A DNA stretch of 64,000 bases, from positions 1 through 64,000 of the forward strand of contig JBAQLV010000011.1 in the NCBI GenBank assembly GCA_049302185.1, written 5' to 3'. Below the pieces are notes generated by a model that was given only the letters and a program-made list of their open reading frames with translations, did not search any database and was not told where the DNA came from. Source of the stretch: UBA1546 sp049302185. Lineage in GTDB: Bacteria > Nitrospirota > Thermodesulfovibrionia > Thermodesulfovibrionales > UBA1546. Made by a program: the position numbers and the translations under genes. Shown here piece after piece: positions 1-7,304 of the stretch (within the stretch, counting starts at the first letter, position 1; the number at the start of each line of letters is the position of its first letter).

Positions 1-125
1 GTGGATGATCGACTACAACGAGCACCGTCCCCATGATGCATTAGGGGACTTGACACCGGCTGAATACATGGAGCAAAATGCTGGGAACTCTATTTTACAA
101 CTGTCTACCTAATGGGGAAGCTTAC
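1..125 (+). mobile_element. Right end of an IS3-type insertion sequence (partial)
   Basis: The transposase tail is followed by TGTCTACCTAATGGGG near 103-118, which resembles the inner part of IS3/IS2-type terminal repeats (TGTC followed by a G-run). The neighbouring minus-strand gene loses its expected family sequence just after an Ile-Asp-Val near 126-134, so the boundary is placed at about 120-125. The left end and any target duplication lie outside the window. Confidence 0.6.
2..112 (+). CDS. IS3-family transposase, C-terminal fragment
   Basis: The frame is open from the window edge and ends with TAA, giving 36 residues. It reads WMIDYNEHRPHDALGDLTPA, the typical C-terminal end of the DDE integrase core of IS3-group OrfB transposases, where the final N-x-x-R-P-H block follows the catalytic glutamate. 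Only the end of the gene is in the window, so activity cannot be judged. The protein would act on the DNA ends of its own element. Its 3' end lies next to the probable right end of the element, which abuts a truncated gene on the other strand. Confidence 0.85.
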   Translation, partial: WMIDYNEHRPHDALGDLTPAEYMEQNAGNSILQLST

Positions 126-872
126 GACATCAATTAAGGAAATGCGACTTATAGCCTCTGAATTTAACCCAAGATTAGGGAGAGATTTGAGACAGCCTTC
201 TCCCAAAGACTTCCCTTTAAATTGACGATTGCGGTCATTTGATGCAATCCAAATAGAGCAACCTGTAATTTTTCCAAGTTGAATTAAGGCATTTTGAGAC
301 CTTGAATGTGCTGATTCTTCTTCTTTTGTGCCTACTGGTTTAGCTTCCTCAAACGATAAATCTATTTCGCCTTTTTTCGGTCTGCCACGTTTACGTTTTG
401 ATATTCTGGGGATATCTCTCTGGGATTTTGCTTCATCAATAAATTGGTTAATACTCAATTGAACCTCAGATATATCATTGTGCCGTGAACGAATAGATTT
501 GATAATTGTTTCAGCAGGGTTGTCTTGAAGGAGTTGTTGATTTAAAATCCCCCATCCATACCTTGGTCCCCAAGCAGATGTTAAGGCATCTCTTACTTCC
601 CCCAAAATTGGCAAACGATTAGGTTGCAAAAAAGCATGAGTAAATTTAAGTGGAATACGATGCGGAAAAAGGCCATTATCCCAGACGACTTTTTTTGAAG
701 CGTAGGGCTCTCCAGAAATTTCGGCTAATCCAGCGATTGTTTTTTCAACAATAAATACAAGATAGTCTCCAACATTCCAATCCTTGAATCGCGCCGCTTT
801 GCTACCCCACACTTGATGCTTGAAGCATGTTAAGAATTGGAACTCATCAATTTTTGTTAATCTAATTCGCAT
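105..872 (-). pseudogene. EVE-domain and nuclease-like protein, 3' end cut by the IS element
   Basis: The 255-residue frame starts with ATG after a good AGGAG site. Residues about 1-95 look like an EVE/PUA-like fold (W-N-V-G-D-Y, then a W-D-N-G-L-F-P-H-R block), which in characterised members binds modified bases. A basic linker KRKRGRPKKG resembles an AT hook. The C-terminal part has the pattern H-x3-Q-x2-L-x2-L-G-x3-G-x-x-I-W-I-A-x-N-D and then L-P-x-L-G-L and I-D-V. From memory of related proteins, I-D-V normally begins a longer nuclease-like core with E-I-E-x-T-T-S. Here the frame runs into IS sequence and stops, so the core is missing. A role in restriction of modified DNA is inference; the truncation is seen directly. 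Confidence 0.55.
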
Positions 873-1017
873 TTTCTTTTCTCCTAATGGGCTGCCATTT
901 CACAATATCACCACAAACTTGGTATAAAAAGCGAACTTTGTTTCTCCTTATATTATCTGAACTATACACTTTTCAGGCGGGGGTTTTCAAGTGGGGGATT
1001 AAATAAGAAAACTCTCA

Positions 1018-1224
1018 TTACCACGTAAGCGAGAGAATAGTCTTGATATCTGACTGAAGCCGGTTGAATTTGCATTTGAGCGCCATGCACTGCCCTGAGC
1101 GGTAACAGTTGCCGTCTTTTACAACAACATGTATGTGAATTCCTGTCTCTTCTGCATAAGGACATGGCAGATGCAGTTTTCGTGTAGTCTCGGAATAGTG
1201 TTTCTCCTTTATAGATGGCTGCAT
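1018..1224 (-). CDS. Small Cys-rich hypothetical protein (68 aa)
   Basis: The ATG lies 7 nt past the stop of the upstream TPR gene on the same strand, which suggests co-transcription. The product has three cysteines and paired histidines (PCPYAEETGIHIHVVV, then NCYRSGQCMALKC), a spacing that could bind metal. I do not recognise the family. A second overlapping frame (962-1165) is less likely because it begins inside this one. Moderate confidence that it is real. Confidence 0.5.
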   Translation of the reverse strand: MQPSIKEKHYSETTRKLHLPCPYAEETGIHIHVVVKDGNCYRSGQCMALKCKFNRLQSDIKTILSLTW

Positions 1225-1230
1225 GAATTT

Positions 1231-1740
1231 TTACCTGTTCTTTAATTTTGCGAGCAGAAGCCCTATGTACTTGTTAATTGGATTGCCTCTTGAAAGAAAC
1301 GGCAGAGGAGATTTTTTCCTTGTCCCAAGTTTTCTGATCTCCCACAGCAGGTCATGATTAGCCCCGTCAACCTTTAACCCGCTATTAAATGCGGCAAGGG
1401 CAGCTTTTTTTTCTCCGCCGGCAACGTATGCCCTGCCAAGGTTAAGATAAAGCGTGGCGTGAGCGGATTTGGTTATAGGCGGGAATGCAAGGTCAAGTCT
1501 TTCCATAGCCTTCTTGCATATATTTATCCCCTTGGTATATTTTTTATCAACAATGGCTGTGAGGCATCCGTAATAGGATACAATGAGCGGGTCTTCGTGG
1601 TATTCCTCAACTGCTTCCCTTAATATCTTTAAGGCTTCCCTGTTGTTTTTCCTTGCGAGAAGTTTTTTTGCGGCATCAAGATATTCTGTTTTTTTCCTGC
1701 TTTCTTTAAGTATGATTGTAAATTCTTCTTTCTCTGTCAT
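1231..1740 (-). CDS. TPR-repeat protein (169 aa)
   Basis: A soluble, lysine-rich helical protein. Two to three tetratricopeptide repeats are visible: residues about 20-55 (A-A-K-K-L-L-A-R-K-N-N-R-E-A-L-K-I-L), about 60-85, and about 92-130 (LYLNLGRAYVAGGEKKAALA, with the canonical G-x-x-Y and A-x-x-x-F positions). Such repeats mediate protein-protein contacts; no catalytic residues are seen. It lies head to head with tsaD, with 72 nt between the two starts, so the promoters probably overlap. The partner is unknown. Confidence 0.75.
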   Translation of the reverse strand: MTEKEEFTIILKESRKKTEYLDAAKKLLARKNNREALKILREAVEEYHEDPLIVSYYGCLTAIVDKKYTKGINICKKAMERLDLAFPPITKSAHATLYLNLGRAYVAGGEKKAALAAFNSGLKVDGANHDLLWEIRKLGTRKKSPLPFLSRGNPINKYIGLLLAKLKNR

Positions 1741-1801
1741 ATACCACGTTATGTAACAAGATTTTGATAATTAAATCAAGCTTAAAACATAAAACATCTT
1801 A

Positions 1802-1807
1802 TATAAT
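1802..1807 (+). promoter_or_regulatory. -10 box TATAAT, probable leaderless start of tsaD
   Basis: TATAAT ends 5 nt before the tsaD ATG at 1813 and no Shine-Dalgarno site lies between, so transcription would begin at or next to the start codon. No good -35 box is seen. Confidence 0.45.
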
Positions 1808-1812
1808 ATTCC

Positions 1813-2907
1813 ATGCTTATCCTCGGAATAGACACATCATGCGATGACACTGCTGCTGCTGTTGTTGAGAACGGTGGCAGAATAGTTTCTAATATTGTCT
1901 CAAGCCAAACGGATATTCACAAAAAATACGGAGGCATTGTCCCTGAGCTTGCATCGCGAAGGCACATAGAGATGATACTGCCTGTTGTTGATGAGGCGTT
2001 GAAGGGCGCAGGCGCAGGGCTTGAAGATATCTCGGCTGTTGCGGTCTGCCATGGGCCCGGATTGATCGGCTCTCTTCTTGTCGGATGCTCATTTGCAAAG
2101 GCATTATGTTTTTCAAAGAATATTCCTTTGATTGCGGTAAATCACCTTGAGGGGCACATGTTTTCCTGTTTTCTGGAAGAACCGCAGCCGGAATTTCCGT
2201 TCATCTCGCTGATAGCATCAGGCGGCCACACGAGCCTCTACCGCGTTGACGGTTTTGGGAAATACAGAGAACTTGGCAGGACAAGGGATGACGCGTCAGG
2301 CGAGGCTTATGACAAGGTATCCAAGCTTCTTGGGCTTGGTTATCCGGGAGGCCCCATAATTGATAAGCTTGCATCCGAAGGAAATCCAAAGGCGATAGAT
2401 TTTCCAAGGCCGTATCTTCCTGAATCATTTGATTTCAGCTTCAGCGGTTTGAAGACAGCAGTGCTTCATTACCTTAGAGCGGAAGAGCAAAAGAGCAGAA
2501 GAGCAAAAGTACAGAAGTCAGCACCCCCCCAGCCCCCCCTTGGCAAGGGGGGGATTGAAGGGGGGGTATCTTCCGAGCTTCCCGGCTTCCGAACTTCCGA
2601 ACTTATTAAGGACATTGCTGCTTCATTTCAGGCATGCATGGTTGATGTGCTTGTAAGAAAGACAGAATGGGCGATAAAAAAAGAGGGCATAGGACGAGTT
2701 ACTCTCTCAGGCGGTGTATCGGCGAACAGCGAATTAAGAAAAAGAATGAAAGAAATGGGGGATGAAAGGGAAACAGAGATATTTATTCCATCCATAAATC
2801 TGTGCACGGATAATGCTGCCATGATTGCCTCGGCAGGGTATAATCACTTGTTAAATAAGGACTTCGCAGGAATAGACCTGAATCCCAAGGCATACCTTCC
2901 GCTTTAA
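1813..2907 (+). CDS. tsaD: tRNA threonylcarbamoyladenosine synthase subunit TsaD
   Basis: TsaD (Kae1/Qri7/YgjD) transfers the threonylcarbamoyl group to A37 of ANN-decoding tRNAs in the cytoplasm. The start LILGIDTSCDDTAAAVVENG is the ASKHA N-terminal block. HLEGH supplies the two metal-binding histidines; GGHTSLYRV and SGGVSANSELR are the later family blocks. The product is 364 residues against about 335-340 usual. The excess is a roughly 44-residue insert at about 220-264, built from short tandem repeats flanking a C-run/G-run palindrome, all in frame. Both ends of the insert return to normal TsaD sequence, so the enzyme is probably functional. It is a single gene on the plus strand between minus-strand genes. 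Confidence 0.97.
   Translation: MLILGIDTSCDDTAAAVVENGGRIVSNIVSSQTDIHKKYGGIVPELASRRHIEMILPVVDEALKGAGAGLEDISAVAVCHGPGLIGSLLVGCSFAKALCFSKNIPLIAVNHLEGHMFSCFLEEPQPEFPFISLIASGGHTSLYRVDGFGKYRELGRTRDDASGEAYDKVSKLLGLGYPGGPIIDKLASEGNPKAIDFPRPYLPESFDFSFSGLKTAVLHYLRAEEQKSRRAKVQKSAPPQPPLGKGGIEGGVSSELPGFRTSELIKDIAASFQACMVDVLVRKTEWAIKKEGIGRVTLSGGVSANSELRKRMKEMGDERETEIFIPSINLCTDNAAMIASAGYNHLLNKDFAGIDLNPKAYLPL
2474..2605 (+). repeat. Composite in-frame repeat insert in tsaD
   Basis: It consists of short tandem AGAGCAAAAG-type units (2476-2520), a palindrome with C7/C7 and G7/G7 arms (2524-2566), and TTCCGA-type units (2570-2604). The palindrome reads P-P-Q-P-P-L-G-K-G-G-I-E-G-G. Confidence 0.85.
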
Positions 2908-2970
2908 TCAACGGGCTTTCTAACGGAGTAAAGGACAAAAATTTTCCGCATCTGCAATTTCAGGAACGGC

Positions 2971-3735
2971 TTATAGCTTCTTTTTTCTGAAGACAAGGAT
3001 TGCCGCAACAGCGGACAGGAATAGTAAAACGCTTATTCCCTGCGATATTGAGATATTTCCAAAGAGAAAGCCTCTCACTTCATCGCCTCTGAAGAATTCC
3101 ACGGTAAACCTGATGACTGAGTATATTAAAAGGTAAGCCCAGAACAACTGTCCTTTGAATGACTGGCGCTTTCTCAGAGTTATTAGTATCAGAAAGTTTA
3201 TGAATTCTCCTGCTGATTCGTATAGCTGTGTAGGGTGCAATGGTATGCCTATCCTTGCAAGGGATTCAGGGTTAAGGAATGTCACTGCCCAGGGCAGTCC
3301 CTCCGCAGGGCTTCCGTAACAGCAACCTGCTGAGAAACATCCAAGCCTTCCGATTGCATGCCCGATTGCAAGTGACGGCGCGAAAATATCAGCGGTAGCC
3401 CGGATATCAAGCCCTTTCTTTTTTGCATACCAGACAGCAACAGGGATTGCGAATATAACGCCTCCGTAGAATACAAGGCCGCCTTCCCAAATTTTGAATA
3501 TGTCCAGAGGGTTTCTCAGAAAATGGCCTGCCTCCACAAGCACAAAGAAGAGCCTTGAGCCGATTATCGCTGCAATGAGCATGTAAAAACCAAGGTCAAC
3601 TATTTTATCAGCAGGGATTCCCTGTTTCTTGGCCTGTCTTACGGCAAGCGCAAGCCCGAGGATAAAACCCGCGGCAATAAGCACGCCGTAGGTATGTATT
3701 GTCAGCGGGCCTATTTTAATTAATATTGGATGCAT
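2971..3735 (-). CDS. lgt: Phosphatidylglycerol:prolipoprotein diacylglyceryl transferase Lgt
   Basis: Lgt is an inner-membrane enzyme that attaches diacylglycerol from phosphatidylglycerol to the lipobox cysteine of prolipoproteins. The 254-residue product has about seven membrane segments. The signature region GRLGCFSAGCCYG and the HPTQLYES block near residue 170 are diagnostic. The N-terminal MHPILIKIGPLTIHTYG matches the family start, so the ATG is well placed. The next enzyme of the pathway, LspA, lies just upstream on the same strand, with a hairpin element between them. Confidence 0.97.
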   Translation of the reverse strand: MHPILIKIGPLTIHTYGVLIAAGFILGLALAVRQAKKQGIPADKIVDLGFYMLIAAIIGSRLFFVLVEAGHFLRNPLDIFKIWEGGLVFYGGVIFAIPVAVWYAKKKGLDIRATADIFAPSLAIGHAIGRLGCFSAGCCYGSPAEGLPWAVTFLNPESLARIGIPLHPTQLYESAGEFINFLILITLRKRQSFKGQLFWAYLLIYSVIRFTVEFFRGDEVRGFLFGNISISQGISVLLFLSAVAAILVFRKKKL

Positions 3736-3768
3736 TTAAGTTCTCAATTATTTTTATTCTAAAGCAAA

Positions 3769-3932
3769 CAGGGTTGTCCCTCGCTTGCTACGATATTTTT
3801 CGACAGTTCTAAGCTCATTACGCTACAGCCTCGAAACTCGACCTCCGGTCTCAGACAGTCGAGGCTGTGGCCGCTCCATTTCGCTAAGAACTATTACCGA
3901 AAAATCTCTGATGCCGCTCAAGACAGCCCTGC
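3769..3932. repeat. Hairpin element F, copy 1 (about 164 nt)
   Basis: The ends are CAGGGTTG and CAGCCCTG. Inner complementary pairs include ATTTTTCG/CGAAAAAT and ACAGCCTCGA/TCGAGGCTGT, so the whole element can fold into one long hairpin. It is clearly similar along its length to 17835-18006. It overlaps the last codons of lspA. Confidence 0.8.
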
Positions 3933-4394
3933 CTGCTTATTTTTCATTTGTGCCGTCCGATTTCCTCTAAGCATATTAAGAAAAATCAATCCTATCCCTA
4001 TTGTCAGCGCTGAGTCTGCAACATTGAATGCCGGCCAGTGATGCCTGCCTGCAAATACATCTATGAAATCAACAACAGAGCCCCTGAAGAGCCTGTCTAT
4101 CAAATTTCCTATTGCGCCTCCGAGGATAAGAGAAAGTCCTAAGGGGTCTTCCTTGCCTTTTATAAGCATAAAAAAGATGACTGCTATTGCAACGAGGGAT
4201 ATGATTATGAAGATGTTATTCCCGAAACTTTTGAACATGCCGAATGCAGCGCCTTCATTCCTCATATTCACAAGATTGAGAAATGGAAGAAGCTCAACAG
4301 GCTTAAAAGGACTTATGAGTTTATCTGCGAAATATTTTGTTGCCTGATCCATGATTACAAGCAGGGGCATAATGATAAAAGATGTTTTTCTCAT
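3918..4394 (-). CDS. lspA: Lipoprotein signal peptidase LspA
   Basis: LspA (signal peptidase II) is an inner-membrane aspartic protease that removes the signal peptide from diacylated prolipoproteins. Four membrane segments are visible in 158 residues. The blocks NLIDRLFRGSVVDFIDV and FNVADS carry the conserved aspartates, including the catalytic pair. The start overlaps the ileS stop by 4 nt, a translational-coupling arrangement; the ileS-lspA pairing is common in bacteria. The last few residues (K-Q-A-G-L-S) are encoded by the edge of hairpin element F, so the native C-terminus may have been altered. Confidence 0.96.
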   Translation of the reverse strand: MRKTSFIIMPLLVIMDQATKYFADKLISPFKPVELLPFLNLVNMRNEGAAFGMFKSFGNNIFIIISLVAIAVIFFMLIKGKEDPLGLSLILGGAIGNLIDRLFRGSVVDFIDVFAGRHHWPAFNVADSALTIGIGLIFLNMLRGNRTAQMKNKQAGLS

Positions 4395-7282
4395 TTAACG
4401 ACATTATAACATCTATGGCATAATTCAGCGGCATCGCTGTATGTGCCGACAGATGTGCTCCAGTTCCAGCAGCGCTCGCATTTTTTGCCGCTTGCCCGTT
4501 CCACAATAACTGACATGCCTTTTATCTCTTCGCTTTCATAAGCGCTTTCTGGTTTAACAAATCCCCCCATTCCCCCCTTTGATAAAGGAGGGAATGGGGG
4601 GATTATCTCAGCGCCGGAAACGATAAACAATGTTGGGAGAAAATCTTTATATTCGTTCAGGAGATTGAACTCATTTCCAGGGAGGCATAGAATTACCTTT
4701 GCCTCAAGAGAATTGCCTATGAACTTGTTCTGCCTCTTAATCTCCAGAGCCTTGTTTGTCTCATTCCTTATTGCTATGAGTCTTGCCCATTTCTCCTCAA
4801 GCGCCGGATCAAGGTATTTTTCATCTGCCTTCGGGAAAGGTGAAAGAAACACGCTCTCCTCTTTCTTGCCGGCAATGAATCTCCATATCTCTTCTACCGT
4901 GAAAGAGATTACCGGCGCCATAAGTCCGGTCATTGTTAAGAGTGTCCTGTTTAAGACCCACTGTGCAGCCCTTCTTTCCTTTGAATCGGATTTGAAGGTG
5001 TAAAGCCTGTCTTTAAGAATATCAAGATAAAATGAGCTCATGTCCACAACACAGAAGTTATGCAGGAGATGATAGACTTCATGGAAGTCAAATCTCTCGT
5101 ATGCAGATGTGATTTTTGCAGTCAGGCTCTGAAGTCTTGACATTGCCCACCTGTCTATTTCGAGCAGGTCACTGCTGTAATCCTTTCCGTCAAAATCATA
5201 AAGGTTGCCGAGCAGAAATCTTGCGGTATTCCGAATTTTTCTGTATGCCTCTGTAAGCCTGTCTATAATTTCTTTTGATATTCTGACATCATCCCTGTAA
5301 TCTTCAGCAGAGACCCACAGCCTCAGTATCTCGGCGCCATGTGCTTTTATTACCTCCTGAGGCGCAATAACATTGCCGAGAGACTTTGACATCTTCTTGC
5401 CTGAACCATCCATCACAAATCCGTGTGTAAGGACTGTTTTATACGGAGATGTTCCCTTTGTTCCCACTGACGTAAGCAAAGAACTCTGGAACCACCCTCT
5501 GTGCTGGTCGCTTCCCTCAAGATAAATATCAGCAGGCCATGAGAGCTTCGCATTTTTCTCCATCACAGCAGCGTGGCTTACGCCTGAGTCAAACCATACA
5601 TCAAGTATGTCCATCTCTTTTGAAAAAGAGGCGCTGCCACATTTTTCGCATTTGTATCCTGACGGCAGAAAATCCTCTGCTTTTTTCATGAACCATATAT
5701 CAGCCCCGTTTTCCTCAACGTGCTTTGCAATTGCGTCAAGAACTGAATCTTTTTTGACGAATTCTCCGCAGTCTTCGCATCTGATAAGCGTTATAGGCAC
5801 TCCCCATGCCCTCTGTCTTGATATGCACCAGTCAGGCCTGCTTGAGACCATGTTGTATATCCTGTCTCTGCCCCATTTAGGAATCCAGTTGACTCTGTCT
5901 ATTTCCTCAAGGCATTTTCCCCGCAAGTTGTTATGCTCGACAGATATGAACCACTGCTCTGTTGCGCGGAATATGACAGGTTTTTTGCACCTCCAGCAAT
6001 GAGGATAGGAATGTATTATCTTTTCCTCCTTGATGAGCGCATTTTTATTTTTCAGGGTTTCAATGATTGCGGCATTTGCCTTGAATACAAACTGCCCTTC
6101 AAGTTCTCCTGCCTGTTTTGTGAATTTCCCTTTGTCATCAACAGGCGCATAGATATCAAGCCCGTATTTTAAGCCTGTTTCATAGTCGTCCTCGCCGTGG
6201 CCAGGCGCGATGTGAACTATTCCTGTTCCTTCTTCAAGGGATACAAATTCTCCGAGAACAGCCCTTGATTTCATCTGGATAAAAGGATGCTCTGCATTCA
6301 CGCCTTCAATATCCCTGCCTGTTATCTTTGCGATAATTTTTCCTGCAAGACCTATCTTTTCTTTTAACGCTTCAAGCCTGCCCTCGGCAATGATATAAAC
6401 TTCATTAGAAAATCCCCCCATCCCCCCTTTGCTAAAGGGGGGCGGGGGGGGATTATTTTCGTGATTTGCCTCAACAGCTACATAAATAAAATCAGGATGG
6501 AAAGCTAAGGCAAGGTTTGCAGGCAGTGTCCACGGAGTCGTTGTCCATATTACAAAAAAGATCTTTTTGCCCTTTAATGCGGGCATCTTATCTCCAAACT
6601 CCGAACTCTCCACTCCGAACTTTACAAATATAGATGGCGATTCTTTATCAGCATATTCCACCTCTGCCTCTGCTAATGCAGTAACACACGAAGGGCACCA
6701 GTGGACAGGTTTCTTGCCTTTATATGCATATCCTTTTTTTACAAACTCTGAAAATTCCCTGACAATTGTCCCTTCATATCCGTATGACATTGTGAGATAC
6801 GGCTCTGCCCAGTCTCCCATAACTCCGAGCCTCTTGAATTCCTCCCTCTGGATGTCCACAAATTTTTCTGCGTATTCCTTGCATAGTTTTCTTTTTTCAA
6901 GGATGTCAACCCTGTCTTTTTTTTCTCCGAGGTTTTTGTCCACCTGAAGCTCTATCGGAAGGCCGTGGCAGTCCCATCCCGGAACGTATGGAGAATAAAA
7001 CCCCTGCATTGATTTGAATTTTACGATTATGTCCTTGAGTATCTTATTGAGCGCATGCCCGATATGGATATGTCCGTTGGCATAAGGAGGGCCGTCATGG
7101 AGGATGTAATGTTTACTTCCTGAATTTTTGTTTTGCAGCTTTTCGTATATCTTATTCTCTTCCCAGAACTTGAGCATTTCAGGCTCTTTCTGTGTAAGGT
7201 TCGCCTTCATGGGGAACCCTGTCTGTGGAAGATTGAGTGTGTCTTTTATGTCTTTTCGCCCCTGCGAATCTGTGATTGCCAT
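4391..7282 (-). CDS. ileS: Isoleucyl-tRNA synthetase
   Basis: A class I aminoacyl-tRNA synthetase that charges tRNA-Ile and edits Val-tRNA in its CP1 domain. The HIGH-type motif is HIHIGHALN near residue 73 and the KMSKS motif is GSGKKMSKSLGN near 600. The C-terminus ends with the usual zinc site CERCWNWS and LCHRCYNVV. The product is 963 residues, slightly longer than typical bacterial IleS. Two palindromic inserts are translated in frame as NPPPPPFSKGGMGGFS (about 277-289, in the editing domain) and IPPFPPLSKGGMGGFV (about 893-906). A third short tandem insert (about 217-230) reads K-F-G-V-E-S-S-E-F-G-D-K. The gene lies 22 nt downstream of the EF-G-like gene and overlaps lspA by 4 nt. Confidence 0.97.
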   Translation of the reverse strand: MAITDSQGRKDIKDTLNLPQTGFPMKANLTQKEPEMLKFWEENKIYEKLQNKNSGSKHYILHDGPPYANGHIHIGHALNKILKDIIVKFKSMQGFYSPYVPGWDCHGLPIELQVDKNLGEKKDRVDILEKRKLCKEYAEKFVDIQREEFKRLGVMGDWAEPYLTMSYGYEGTIVREFSEFVKKGYAYKGKKPVHWCPSCVTALAEAEVEYADKESPSIFVKFGVESSEFGDKMPALKGKKIFFVIWTTTPWTLPANLALAFHPDFIYVAVEANHENNPPPPPFSKGGMGGFSNEVYIIAEGRLEALKEKIGLAGKIIAKITGRDIEGVNAEHPFIQMKSRAVLGEFVSLEEGTGIVHIAPGHGEDDYETGLKYGLDIYAPVDDKGKFTKQAGELEGQFVFKANAAIIETLKNKNALIKEEKIIHSYPHCWRCKKPVIFRATEQWFISVEHNNLRGKCLEEIDRVNWIPKWGRDRIYNMVSSRPDWCISRQRAWGVPITLIRCEDCGEFVKKDSVLDAIAKHVEENGADIWFMKKAEDFLPSGYKCEKCGSASFSKEMDILDVWFDSGVSHAAVMEKNAKLSWPADIYLEGSDQHRGWFQSSLLTSVGTKGTSPYKTVLTHGFVMDGSGKKMSKSLGNVIAPQEVIKAHGAEILRLWVSAEDYRDDVRISKEIIDRLTEAYRKIRNTARFLLGNLYDFDGKDYSSDLLEIDRWAMSRLQSLTAKITSAYERFDFHEVYHLLHNFCVVDMSSFYLDILKDRLYTFKSDSKERRAAQWVLNRTLLTMTGLMAPVISFTVEEIWRFIAGKKEESVFLSPFPKADEKYLDPALEEKWARLIAIRNETNKALEIKRQNKFIGNSLEAKVILCLPGNEFNLLNEYKDFLPTLFIVSGAEIIPPFPPLSKGGMGGFVKPESAYESEEIKGMSVIVERASGKKCERCWNWSTSVGTYSDAAELCHRCYNVVK
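4563..4601. repeat. Palindromic repeat A inside ileS (3' copy)
   Basis: C6/C6 arms and G-rich return arms lie around TTTGATAAA. On the ileS strand it is translated as P-P-F-P-P-L-S-K-G-G-M-G-G. Confidence 0.85.
6414..6451. repeat. Palindromic repeat A inside ileS (5' copy)
   Basis: C6/C6 arms, TTTGCTAAA centre, G6/G8 return arms. On the ileS strand it is translated as P-P-P-P-P-F-S-K-G-G-M-G-G, the same frame as the other copies. Confidence 0.85.
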
Positions 7283-7304
7283 GTCAGAAAATGCTCCCCT
7301 TCTC

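Noticed and set aside
962..1165. Overlapping 67-residue frame on the minus strand
   Set aside because: It lies inside the better-placed 68-residue frame (1018-1224), lacks a ribosome binding site and has biased composition.
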